From the NCBI RefSeq assembly GCF_001465545.3, contig NZ_CP013480.3:2728001-2792000 (forward strand): a stretch of 64,000 nt of DNA. The letters are read 5' to 3'. Positions 44,291 through 52,418 of this stretch are shown in pieces (positions within the stretch are counted from its first letter, which is position 1; each line of letters begins with the position of its first letter). Source of the DNA: Pandoraea norimbergensis (GTDB taxonomy: Bacteria; Pseudomonadota; Gammaproteobacteria; Burkholderiales; Burkholderiaceae). The notes below the pieces were generated by a model. It did not search any database, had not been told where the DNA came from, and worked only from the letters and a program-made list of their open reading frames with translations. The translations under genes and the position numbers were made by a program.

Positions 44291-45532
44291 TCAGCGGCTT
44301 GAAAGCTGCGTTTTTGCCGAAGCGGCGCGCGACGCCTGCCAGGCGCCGTCGTCCATGACCAACCGGAACCCGAGGTGCGACATGCTGTTGAACGGATCGG
44401 TCCCTCGGCGTGCGCTGGGGCGATAGCTCATGCAGTAGGTCTCGTTGCAAAGGAAGGAGCCACCGCGTGTCACGCGCTTGGGTGCCTGCACCGGAACCCC
44501 CGGTTCGGCCGGGTCCCACGAGTCGGAAGGCCCCGCCGGATTGCTAACCAGCTTGCCCAGTGCAGCTTCGCGTCGGAATTGGTCCGCGCGATACCAGTCG
44601 GCGACCCATTGCCACGCATTGCCGGTCATATCGGACAAGCCGTATCCATTGGGCGGGAACGTGCCCACGGGGCTGGTGCCGATGGCGCCGCCCGCTTTCG
44701 CACTCACCACGGGGAAGGGTTGAGATTGTTCGCCCTGCCAGACGTTTGCCATCTGCTTGCCGTCGGGCGAGAACTGATCGCCCCACGCGTAGGTGGCTTG
44801 TTCAAGTCCGCCGCGCGCGGCAAATTCCCATTCGGCTTCGGTCGGCAGGCGCTTGCCCGCCCACTTGGCATAGGCCTGCGCATCCTCGTAGGACACCTGA
44901 ACGACCGGATGATCGTCTTTGCCGGCGATGTCGCTGCCCGGTCCGCGCGGGTGCTTCCAGTCGGCACCGGGGACAAAACGCCACCAGCGCGAGTAGTCCT
45001 GCAAGGGCACCGGGCGGTCTGTGCCAACGAACACCATCGCCCCGGGAACCAAGGCACTGTCGGGGGGACGAGGGGTTCCCGGGGGTAATTGAACGCGCAG
45101 TGTTTCCCAGTCGGGCTTCTGCTCGGCAGTCGTGACGTACCCGGTGGCGTCGACAAAACGTCGGAATTGCGCATTCGTGACGTGATGCTGGTCCATCCAG
45201 AAACCGTGAATCTTCACCTTGTGTGCAGGCTTCTCATTGGGCTGCGCCATGCGGCTGTCGCTGCCCATCAGGAAATCACCGCCGGGTACCCATGCCATCT
45301 GCGTGGGTCCTCGCACGCCGTCGCCAAGGACGATGGCAACGTGCGCGGCGCCCGACGTGTCTTGACGGCCTACCGCCCACGAGACGGCGGCGCCTGCCGC
45401 GATCGACGCGCCCAAGGCGGCACCCGACCACATCAGGAATTTTCGTCGTGCGGGGACGGCGTGCTTCGACGCGTCCGTCAGTGCCGCGCTGTCATTTCTG
45501 TCCGACGTCTTGCGACTCTTTTGCCTGGCCAT
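44291..45532 (-). CDS. Formylglycine-generating enzyme family protein with Tat signal
   Basis: A 413-residue SUMF1/FGE protein, which oxidises the sulfatase active-site Cys to formylglycine using O2 and copper. The domain starts MAWVPGGDFLMGSDSRMAQP and ends GGSFLCNETYCMSYRPSARR, with the two active-site Cys in the C-x4-C spacing of aerobic FGEs. It also has WEFAARGGLEQATYAWGDQF and the C-terminal SHLGFRLVM. The N terminus has a twin-arginine signal (ARRKFLMWSGAALGASIAAG) after about 27 polar residues. Most bacterial FGEs described act in the cytoplasm, so a secreted form is unusual. GGAG precedes ATG 45532. The gene heads the leftward sulfatase cluster and faces the MoxR operon. Confidence 0.9.
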   Translation of the reverse strand: MARQKSRKTSDRNDSAALTDASKHAVPARRKFLMWSGAALGASIAAGAAVSWAVGRQDTSGAAHVAIVLGDGVRGPTQMAWVPGGDFLMGSDSRMAQPNEKPAHKVKIHGFWMDQHHVTNAQFRRFVDATGYVTTAEQKPDWETLRVQLPPGTPRPPDSALVPGAMVFVGTDRPVPLQDYSRWWRFVPGADWKHPRGPGSDIAGKDDHPVVQVSYEDAQAYAKWAGKRLPTEAEWEFAARGGLEQATYAWGDQFSPDGKQMANVWQGEQSQPFPVVSAKAGGAIGTSPVGTFPPNGYGLSDMTGNAWQWVADWYRADQFRREAALGKLVSNPAGPSDSWDPAEPGVPVQAPKRVTRGGSFLCNETYCMSYRPSARRGTDPFNSMSHLGFRLVMDDGAWQASRAASAKTQLSSR

Positions 45533-45753
45533 GATGCACTCCGTACTGATGAGTCAGTCACAAAAAACAAGGTGACGCCGAATTGAATTTGATGAATACA
45601 TTCACGCTGCCGATGCGTCGCAGATTATCTGCAATTCAAAACGCATTCAATAACAACTTCGAAATATTTCAATTTATTTGACTGATGAATCATCTATCGC
45701 TTAGTGTCTGTCCTGCCATTGCCATTAATGACGTGCATTACTCAGTACTTATT

Positions 45754-45769
45754 AGTAATTTAAATTACT
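45754..45769. promoter_or_regulatory. Palindrome AGTAATT-N2-AATTACT upstream of moxR
   Basis: AGTAATT (45754-45760), TA, AATTACT (45763-45769): a perfect palindrome of 16 bases in the 243-base AT-rich divergent region between the FGE gene and moxR. It ends six bases before the moxR ATG, where a Shine-Dalgarno sequence would lie; none is visible. The same core is found at 35509-35524 upstream of the autotransporter. Confidence 0.6.
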
Positions 45770-45775
45770 TTAATT

Positions 45776-46738
45776 ATGCGCGAATCCATTATTGAGCTTG
45801 AAAGAAATATCGCCAGAACCGTTATCGGACAAGACGACGTGGTCCGGCAGATCCTGATTGCGTTACTCGCTGACGGGCATGTATTACTCGAGAGCCTGCC
45901 CGGGCTGGCGAAAACGCGGACGGTCAAGGCCATCGCGGCAGGTCTGGCGGCGACGATGCGCCGTATTCAGTTCACGCCGGATCTGCTGCCGTCGGATATC
46001 ACGGGTGGGGAGACATTGCTGCAAAGCGGCAATGATCGCGTTCTGCGGTTCCAACCCGGCCCGATATTCGGAAATCTCATCCTTGCCGACGAAATCAATC
46101 GCGCCCCGGCAAAGGTGCAATCGGCGTTACTGGAAGCCATGGAAGAGCGTCAGGTATCCGTCGCGGGCACGACGCACCCGATGGAAAAGCTTTTTATGGT
46201 GATGGCGACACAGAATCCGATTGAACAAGAAGGCACCTATCCGTTGCCGGAAGCCCAAATGGATCGGTTTCTATTGAAAATTCAAATTACTTACCCTTCA
46301 CCAAAAAGCGAAAAGGACATGCTCCGGATGCTTCGTCTGGAAGTCGCGAGTGAGGGGAGTGCGGTGGCAAATCCACTTTCGCAGGCCGATATCTTCGAAG
46401 CCCGGCAGGCGATTCAGGGCATTGAGGTGTCGCCCGCCATCGACGACTACATCGTCGCCTTGGTCGGTGCAACGCGTCATGGGCGAACCCTCGACGACGA
46501 TCTGGCGCGGTGGATTGAGGTCGGAGCGAGCCCACGCGGCGCGATTGGTCTGGATCGCGCCAGCCGTGTTCACGCGTGGTTGGAAACACGCGACTTTGTG
46601 ACACCCGACGATGTTCGTGCCGTTGTGCATCCGGTGTTACGGCATCGCCTCATCTTGTCTTACGAAGCCAATGCCGATGGCGTCGACGCCGACGCGGTGA
46701 TCGATCGATTGGTGAAGAACACCCCGGTACCCGCCTGA
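45776..46738 (+). CDS. moxR: MoxR-family AAA+ ATPase
   Basis: A 320-residue MoxR ATPase. Motifs: RTVIGQDDVVRQILIALLAD at the start, a Walker A-like loop LLESLPGLAKTRTVKA near residue 39, Walker B LILADEINRAPAKVQSALLE near residue 103, sensor 1 MVMATQNPIEQEGTYPLPEA and arginine finger region ASPRGAIGLDRASRV. The Walker A reads GLAKTR, so the usual Gly-Lys-Thr is kept only as AKT, as in many MoxR proteins. MoxR ATPases work with VWA proteins as chaperones for assembly or metal insertion. No Shine-Dalgarno sequence is visible. First gene of a long rightward operon. Confidence 0.93.
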   Translation: MRESIIELERNIARTVIGQDDVVRQILIALLADGHVLLESLPGLAKTRTVKAIAAGLAATMRRIQFTPDLLPSDITGGETLLQSGNDRVLRFQPGPIFGNLILADEINRAPAKVQSALLEAMEERQVSVAGTTHPMEKLFMVMATQNPIEQEGTYPLPEAQMDRFLLKIQITYPSPKSEKDMLRMLRLEVASEGSAVANPLSQADIFEARQAIQGIEVSPAIDDYIVALVGATRHGRTLDDDLARWIEVGASPRGAIGLDRASRVHAWLETRDFVTPDDVRAVVHPVLRHRLILSYEANADGVDADAVIDRLVKNTPVPA

Positions 46739-46775
46739 CACGCACTGCACGATCCATCTGCGGCAGGAGGCACGC

Positions 46776-47792
46776 ATGCATCGGCCCGCATCGAACGATT
46801 CATCCCTGTCGGAAGCCCCCAATACCGTGATCGGAAGCGTTCACGTCGACGTGCCCTATCTGATGGGTTTCGAATGGCACGTGCGCGGCATGCGAATGAC
46901 GGATCCGCTCCCGGTGAGAAGCGTCTTGTCGGGTGGGCATGCATCGCGCCTTCGCGGTCGCGGACTGAATTTCGACGAAATTCGCGCCTACGTGCCAGGC
47001 GACGACATCCGGCACATCGACTGGAAAGCGTCGATGCGATTGGGGCGGGCGCTGATACGCGCCTATACCGAAGAACGCGATCGCCCCGTGACGGTGGTGG
47101 TCGACCAACGCATCGGTATGCACTTTGGCTCGCGGCGTGCGTTCAAGTCGGTGGTAGCCGCCGAGGTTGCCGCCATGGCCGTGTGGATGGGTTTTTCGAA
47201 CGGTGACCGGGTCGGTGGCATGGCGTTCGACGACGCGTCCATCGTGCGCGTGAAGTCTCTGCGAAGCCGCCGCAATATCGCTCGGTTGTTCGGCACGGTC
47301 GTCACGATGAACGGCCAACTGTGCGCCGACAGTCCTGCGCGCAGCAATTACCGGCAACTCAACGACGCATTGGGCCAGTTGCTGCATACGAGTCCCCATG
47401 ACCACTTGATCGTGATCGCCAGCGATTTCGCGGGCGCCGATGAACACACGCAAGCGTTACTGCGGCAATTGCGAACGCACAACGATGTCGTGGCTGCATT
47501 GGTCTATGACCCGCTTTGGCAGCACGTTCAGAACCCGGCGACGCTGGTCGTGAGCGAAGGGCTGCTTCAGGTCGAGTTGCAGATCGAGCGTGAGCGAGTA
47601 CGTGTCCCCGTGTCTGAATTCTTCAAGGGCCGCACCGCACAGGTCGCGGAACTGCTACGCCGCAGCAACGTGCCTTGGTTGCCGGTCTCGACGGCCGAAC
47701 CCGCCATCGATCAGATACGCCATCTGCTCGGCGCACGCCGGCAATCGCATGCGGCACGTCGCGAACCCGTACACGCGGGGGGCGGCTTATGA
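46776..47792 (+). CDS. DUF58 domain protein
   Basis: A 338-residue DUF58 protein, a standard partner of MoxR. The domain signature is FDEIRAYVPGDDIRHIDWKA near residue 70, followed by ALIRAYTEERDRPVTVVVDQ; the rest has a VWA-like fold (LIVIASDFAGADEHTQALLR). The start ATG 46776 is 37 bases after the moxR stop, with GCAGGAGG before it. It overlaps the next gene by four bases (ATGA). It probably links the ATPase to the VWA proteins downstream. Confidence 0.92.
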   Translation: MHRPASNDSSLSEAPNTVIGSVHVDVPYLMGFEWHVRGMRMTDPLPVRSVLSGGHASRLRGRGLNFDEIRAYVPGDDIRHIDWKASMRLGRALIRAYTEERDRPVTVVVDQRIGMHFGSRRAFKSVVAAEVAAMAVWMGFSNGDRVGGMAFDDASIVRVKSLRSRRNIARLFGTVVTMNGQLCADSPARSNYRQLNDALGQLLHTSPHDHLIVIASDFAGADEHTQALLRQLRTHNDVVAALVYDPLWQHVQNPATLVVSEGLLQVELQIERERVRVPVSEFFKGRTAQVAELLRRSNVPWLPVSTAEPAIDQIRHLLGARRQSHAARREPVHAGGGL

Positions 47793-48295
47793 GCACTTCC
47801 GCCCCGGTCGGTGATGGGATTCAGGAGCTCGCGCTTCCGCCCCAAGTGCCCTACACGCCGCAAACATGGGGGTGGGCGGCCTTTGCGGTCTGTCTGTTCG
47901 TGGTGCTGTTGGCCGTGCTATGGCGGAAATGGCGACGGTATCGGCGGAACCGGTATCGCCGCGCCGCACTCGCCGAACTCGACGCCCTCGGCGCACGCAT
48001 GGCCTCGACAACGGTCCCCGCGCAGCGCCGTGAGTCGCTGGCCGCGCTGGCGGTCCTGCTCAAGCGCACGGCACTGGCCGCCTATCCGGCTGCACATGTT
48101 GGCACGCTGCAAGGCGACCAATGGATTGCCTTCCTTAACCAGACAAAGGGGAATTTCGACGGCGCGTCCGGACAGATTCTGACGCTGGCGTGTTACGCCC
48201 CGCAGAGCGCGACCGGCGCCTTGGCGCAGTCCGACATCGACACGCTGGTACATCACGCCGCGCAATGGATCCGTGATCACCATGTGGAAACTTGA
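47789..48295 (+). CDS. DUF4381 membrane protein
   Basis: A 168-residue protein with one membrane segment at about residues 29-48 (WAAFAVCLFVVLLAVLWRKW). Before it stands the short IQELALPPQVPYTPQTWGW lead typical of DUF4381; after it come a basic stretch and a helical cytoplasmic domain (AALAVLLKRTALAAYP). DUF4381 proteins are found in MoxR-DUF58-VWA operons. The frame is open upstream to 47675, but ATG 47789 overlaps the DUF58 stop as ATGA. Role unknown apart from the operon. Confidence 0.88.
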   Translation: MSTSAPVGDGIQELALPPQVPYTPQTWGWAAFAVCLFVVLLAVLWRKWRRYRRNRYRRAALAELDALGARMASTTVPAQRRESLAALAVLLKRTALAAYPAAHVGTLQGDQWIAFLNQTKGNFDGASGQILTLACYAPQSATGALAQSDIDTLVHHAAQWIRDHHVET

Positions 48296-49355
48296 GCTCC
48301 CGTGGTTCCTCTGCGCGTTACCGCTACCGATATTGGTGGCGTGGCTAGTACCGCCGTTTCACACCGTCGCGTCAGCAATTCGCGTGCCATTTTTTCAGGA
48401 GATGGCGCAGGCCGCCGGCGAACGACCCGCGCCGGGCGGTATCCGTCTGCGGCGCAACTGGCTCCAGCGCATCTTGTTGTGCGTCGTCTGGGTGCTGGTC
48501 GTCGCCGCAGCGGCAAGACCCGTCTGGGTCGGTCCACCGATCACGCACGAAAGCCCGGCGCGGGACCTGATGCTGGCCATCGATCTTTCACAATCGATGT
48601 CCACGCCTGACTTCGTGAGCGCTTCAACGGGCGAACATACGGACCGGCTCACGGCCGTCAAGAACGTCGTCGCCGACTTCGTCAGCAAACGTGCGCGGGA
48701 CCGGCTGGGGCTCATCGCATTCGGCGACGCCGCCTATCCGCAGGCGCCGTTGACGCTCGATCACGACAGCATCCGCATTCTCCTCGATCAGATGCAGATT
48801 GGCATGGCCGGGCCTCGCACGGCTATCGGTGACGCCATCGGGCTCGCCGTCAAGCTCATGGAGAAGTCCGCGGCACCTGAGAAGGTATTGATACTGCTGA
48901 CGGACGGCAACGATACGGCCAGTCGCATCCCGCCCGAGCAAGCGGCGAGAATCGCCAAAACCCATCACGTCGTGATTCACACGATCGGCATTGGCGACGT
49001 CAATGCGACGGGGGAAGATCGTGTGGACCTCGCGGCGCTGCAACGTATCGCGAGCCTGACGGGCGGGCACGCCTATCAGGCGCTTGGGCGCGAGCAGGAC
49101 CTTGCCGACGTCTATTCGCAGATCGATCGCCTCACACCGGAGCGCGTCAAGCGCGAAGTCTATCGGCCGCGCACGGAGTACTTCTGGATACCGATTGGGA
49201 TCGCACTGCTGCTGATTGCCGGTTATCACGCGAGCGCGCTGGTCGTGGCAGCCATTCGCGCACGCGGGCGGGACAACGCAGCGGCGGCTCCGGAGGACGC
49301 CGCGTCGTCAGCGATGGCGGACAACGCATACGGTGGAGGCGTCAATGGAAATTGA
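48282..49355 (+). CDS. VWA-domain membrane protein (BatA-like)
   Basis: A 357-residue inner-membrane protein. It has N-terminal membrane segments (WFLCALPLPILVAWLVPPF and ILLCVVWVLVVAAAARPVW), a central VWA domain (about residues 87-285), and a C-terminal membrane segment (YFWIPIGIALLLIAGYHASA). The MIDAS metal site is intact: MLAIDLSQSMSTPDF (D-x-S-x-S), with LTLDHDSIRILL and ILLTDGNDTASR. This is the BatA layout. The frame is open from GTG 48273; ATG 48282 is preferred and overlaps the DUF4381 end by 14 bases. It should work with the MoxR and DUF58 proteins. Confidence 0.9.
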   Translation: MWKLELPWFLCALPLPILVAWLVPPFHTVASAIRVPFFQEMAQAAGERPAPGGIRLRRNWLQRILLCVVWVLVVAAAARPVWVGPPITHESPARDLMLAIDLSQSMSTPDFVSASTGEHTDRLTAVKNVVADFVSKRARDRLGLIAFGDAAYPQAPLTLDHDSIRILLDQMQIGMAGPRTAIGDAIGLAVKLMEKSAAPEKVLILLTDGNDTASRIPPEQAARIAKTHHVVIHTIGIGDVNATGEDRVDLAALQRIASLTGGHAYQALGREQDLADVYSQIDRLTPERVKREVYRPRTEYFWIPIGIALLLIAGYHASALVVAAIRARGRDNAAAAPEDAASSAMADNAYGGGVNGN

Positions 49356-51051
49356 CCTGAGCGTCTTCCACTTCCTGCGGCCGTGGTGGCTCGTGCTTCT
49401 GGTGCCGGCGCTCATGCTGCCGTGGTTGTGGCGCCGCAGCCGCAACGTTCGATTGCAATGGCGACGATTCATTGCGCCGGAGTTGCTGGCGCATTTGATC
49501 GTCGGCGAAGCCCACCGACGCCGACTTCAACCCGTCGACACGATTGGCATCTTGCTGGGACTGGGGGCGCTGTGCGCCGCTGGCCCGACATGGGAACAGG
49601 TCCGCCCGCCGTTCGATCAGGATCTGGCACCCATGGTTGTCGTGCTGAGTCTGGCCAAGTCGATGGGCGCGACGGATATTGCGCCGTCCCGCCTCGATCG
49701 GGCGAAGACGAAGGTGCTGGACATCGCCCGATCGCGCAAAGGTGCACGGACCGGCCTGATCGTATTCGGTGGCTCGGCGCATCTGGTGGTGCCGCCGACC
49801 GACGATCTGGACATGCTGACGCTGTATGTGCCTGCGCTGTCTCCCGATCTGATGCCACATGACGGCAAACGCATGGATCTGGGGCTGGCCGAAGCAGAAC
49901 GGCTGCTGGCTCACGAGACGACACCCGGGACGATCGTCTTCGTCAGCGATGGCATCGATCCGGCGGTGAGGGACACCTTTGTCGCCCGTGCCAAAGCGTC
50001 GAAGCACCAGTTGCTCTGGCTTGCCGTCGGCACACCGCAAGGCGGCGTGATTCGGCGCCCGGACGGCACCGCGGATAGCAACGACACCGGGCAGGCTGTT
50101 GCCACCGGACTGGATCAGCGGGGTATTCAGTCGCTGGCCAACGCCGCAGACATTCCGCTCGCAAGCTTGCGCGCCGACGAGGACGACGTGAGTTGGGTGA
50201 GACGTCGCGCGCAGGCCTTTTTGGCAGACGCCGAGGCAGCACAACGCGTGCCCGTGTGGCGGGAGAACGGTTTTTGGCTGATCGTCCCGCTCTTGCTGAT
50301 CGTGCTGGGTTCGTTCCGGCGGGGATGGGCGGTGAAATGGTCAATCGTTGCGGCATTTCTGGTGGGCATGTCTTCAGGGCCCGAGGTGGTCAGGGCGGCG
50401 GATGCTACCGACGCCGTGCCGGCGAACACCACTGGCTGGCGCTGGATCGACGCGTTCGCCACCCATGATCAGCAAGGGCGCTGGTATTTCAGTCGCGGTG
50501 ACTTCGCAACGGCCGCCGCGCGGTTCGACGATCTGATGTGGAAGGGCAGGGCGCAGTACGCCGCTGGCGCGTATGAAGATGCGCTCGCCACGTTCTCGGA
50601 GGCGCTGGCGCGCTCGCATTCCGCTGAAGCGGCGTTTTACGTAGGCAACACGCTGGCAAAGCTCGAAGACATCGAGGGTGCCATTCAGGCCTATCAACAC
50701 GCGCTAGCGCTTCACCCGAACTGGCCGCCTGCGAAAAACAATCTCGCGTTGATGGAAACGCGCAAAAAGCAGAACGAGGACGCCGAGGACGAACCGCAAG
50801 CCAAGGTCAAAGCCGACGAGATTACGTTCGACAAGCCCAAGGGGAAGGGCATGACGGCGATGGTGGCGATGCCGACGTCCGAGGACATCTGGATGCGTGG
50901 GCTCAATACCTCGCCGGCCGTCTTCCTTCGACAACGATTCGCCGTAGAGGCGCAGCACCCGGCAGGCGTCCGGGACATCCGCGTTGAATCGGGCGCTGCA
51001 CTGGCTGGCAGTGTAACGCCTGCCTCCAAGCCAACCGGGGAGGCGCGATGA
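49345..51051 (+). CDS. VWA and TPR domain membrane protein (BatB-BatC fusion) with degenerate MIDAS
   Basis: A 568-residue protein. Membrane segments near the start (WWLVLLVPALMLPWLWRRSR) precede a VWA domain (about residues 90-290). Further membrane segments lie at about 310-350 (WLIVPLLLIVLGSFRRGWAV), and TPR repeats follow at about 385-480 (GAYEDALATFSEALARSHSA; IEGAIQAYQHALALHPNWPP). This joins BatB and BatC in one chain. The MIDAS motif reads VVLSLAKSM where D-x-S-x-S is expected: the Asp and the first Ser are lost, whereas BatA upstream is intact. The frame is open upstream to 49216; ATG 49345 starts the domain and overlaps the BatA end. Confidence 0.88.
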   Translation: MEIDLSVFHFLRPWWLVLLVPALMLPWLWRRSRNVRLQWRRFIAPELLAHLIVGEAHRRRLQPVDTIGILLGLGALCAAGPTWEQVRPPFDQDLAPMVVVLSLAKSMGATDIAPSRLDRAKTKVLDIARSRKGARTGLIVFGGSAHLVVPPTDDLDMLTLYVPALSPDLMPHDGKRMDLGLAEAERLLAHETTPGTIVFVSDGIDPAVRDTFVARAKASKHQLLWLAVGTPQGGVIRRPDGTADSNDTGQAVATGLDQRGIQSLANAADIPLASLRADEDDVSWVRRRAQAFLADAEAAQRVPVWRENGFWLIVPLLLIVLGSFRRGWAVKWSIVAAFLVGMSSGPEVVRAADATDAVPANTTGWRWIDAFATHDQQGRWYFSRGDFATAAARFDDLMWKGRAQYAAGAYEDALATFSEALARSHSAEAAFYVGNTLAKLEDIEGAIQAYQHALALHPNWPPAKNNLALMETRKKQNEDAEDEPQAKVKADEITFDKPKGKGMTAMVAMPTSEDIWMRGLNTSPAVFLRQRFAVEAQHPAGVRDIRVESGAALAGSVTPASKPTGEAR

Positions 51052-52418
51052 GCCACATATTCCGTGTGCTCGTGTTGACCTTCGCCGCGTTGCTGGTGAT
51101 ACCGGTCTGTCGCGCACAGGAACCCCCGGGCACGATGATTCGGGCGCATCTCGAACCTGCCGGTCCGGTCGTTGCGGGCACACAAGTGAAGTTGGTCGTG
51201 GATGTGCTGACGACGACGTATTTCACCGATGCCCCGGATTGGCCACTGTTTGATATCCCCGGCGCGATCGTCACGTTACCGGATGAGCAAGCGCAAAACC
51301 TGACCGAGACGATCGATGGCCGGGAGTGGTTTGGCGTGAGCCGGACCTATCGGATTGCCCCGCAAGCCGGCCGCGCGTTCGATATTCCCCCAGTAGTCAT
51401 TCATGTGACACCGAGTGGCGCGCCGGCGCCCGTGACCTTGACGACGCCGGGCTTGAAATTTGAAGCGACGGTCCCGCCCGGGGCTCAGGCGATGCGGGCG
51501 TTCTTCCCCACACACGGTCTGCATGTCTCGCAAACGCTTGACCCGGCGGGCGGCTCACTGCACGTCGGCGACACCGTCACACGAACGATCACTCAACGGG
51601 CAGACGGGACGGAGTCCATTCTGATTCCGCCTGCGCCACTGGGCGATGTCGATGGCCTGCAACGCTATCCCCAGCCGGCGAGTACGCAGGATGATTTGGG
51701 CACCGGGCGAAGCCTTGTCGCAGGGGAGCGCCGTGACAGCGCAATGTATGTCGTCAATCGCAGCGGCCGCTTCGAACTCCCTGCGATCACTGTCGAGTGG
51801 TGGAATCTGCGAACGCAGCAGATCGAGCGCGTTGACGTCCCGGCACTTCGAATCTCCGCGAGGGGGGCCGCCGATACACCGCTCTTCGCCATTCCTGCGG
51901 AAGTCGGCGCGAAAGCAACCCACAGGATTCTGGTGCTCGATCTCCGGGATCTGATTGCCCTCGGGACCGTGATTCTACTGCTGGTGGCTGTCGTCTGGTC
52001 ATGGCCACGCCTTTACACGAAAGGACTTCGTGCCGTGCGTCATGTTCGGGCGATGTACGACGCGTGGCGCACGGGCGAACCGCATGCATGGCGGCAGCTA
52101 CGACGCGCCGCCCGCTCGGCCCCTTGGCCGGGCGTGGTGACGGCTTTGTATCAGTGGTTCGATTCGACGGGTTCATCACCGGGGCAGGCGCAGCGCAAGC
52201 GCTGGTCTGGTCTTGGGGGGGACGATGCACTCGCCATTCGTACGCTCACGACAGCCACCGACATGCCTTATCGCCCCCGATCCCAGCCACTATCCGCAGT
52301 CGATGAACAACGCGCGCGCCGAGCGATTCGACGGCTGCGCGTCGAGTTGAAAAAATCACGGCGGACGCATGATTGCCGCCCCGCATTGCCACCGCTCTAC
52401 CCGGGAGACGACGCGTGA
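51048..52418 (+). CDS. BatD-like membrane protein
   Basis: A 456-residue protein with a signal peptide (VLVLTFAALLVIPVCRAQ) and periplasmic beta-rich domains (MIRAHLEPAGPVVAGTQVKL; AGGSLHVGDTVTRTITQRAD; YVVNRSGRFELPAITVEWWN). One membrane segment follows near residues 303-325 (LIALGTVILLLVAVVWSWPR), then a basic cytoplasmic tail. This is the BatD layout (oxygen-tolerance protein family). It overlaps the previous gene by ATGA and the next one by GTGA, which points to tight co-translation. Confidence 0.87.
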   Translation: MSHIFRVLVLTFAALLVIPVCRAQEPPGTMIRAHLEPAGPVVAGTQVKLVVDVLTTTYFTDAPDWPLFDIPGAIVTLPDEQAQNLTETIDGREWFGVSRTYRIAPQAGRAFDIPPVVIHVTPSGAPAPVTLTTPGLKFEATVPPGAQAMRAFFPTHGLHVSQTLDPAGGSLHVGDTVTRTITQRADGTESILIPPAPLGDVDGLQRYPQPASTQDDLGTGRSLVAGERRDSAMYVVNRSGRFELPAITVEWWNLRTQQIERVDVPALRISARGAADTPLFAIPAEVGAKATHRILVLDLRDLIALGTVILLLVAVVWSWPRLYTKGLRAVRHVRAMYDAWRTGEPHAWRQLRRAARSAPWPGVVTALYQWFDSTGSSPGQAQRKRWSGLGGDDALAIRTLTTATDMPYRPRSQPLSAVDEQRARRAIRRLRVELKKSRRTHDCRPALPPLYPGDDA

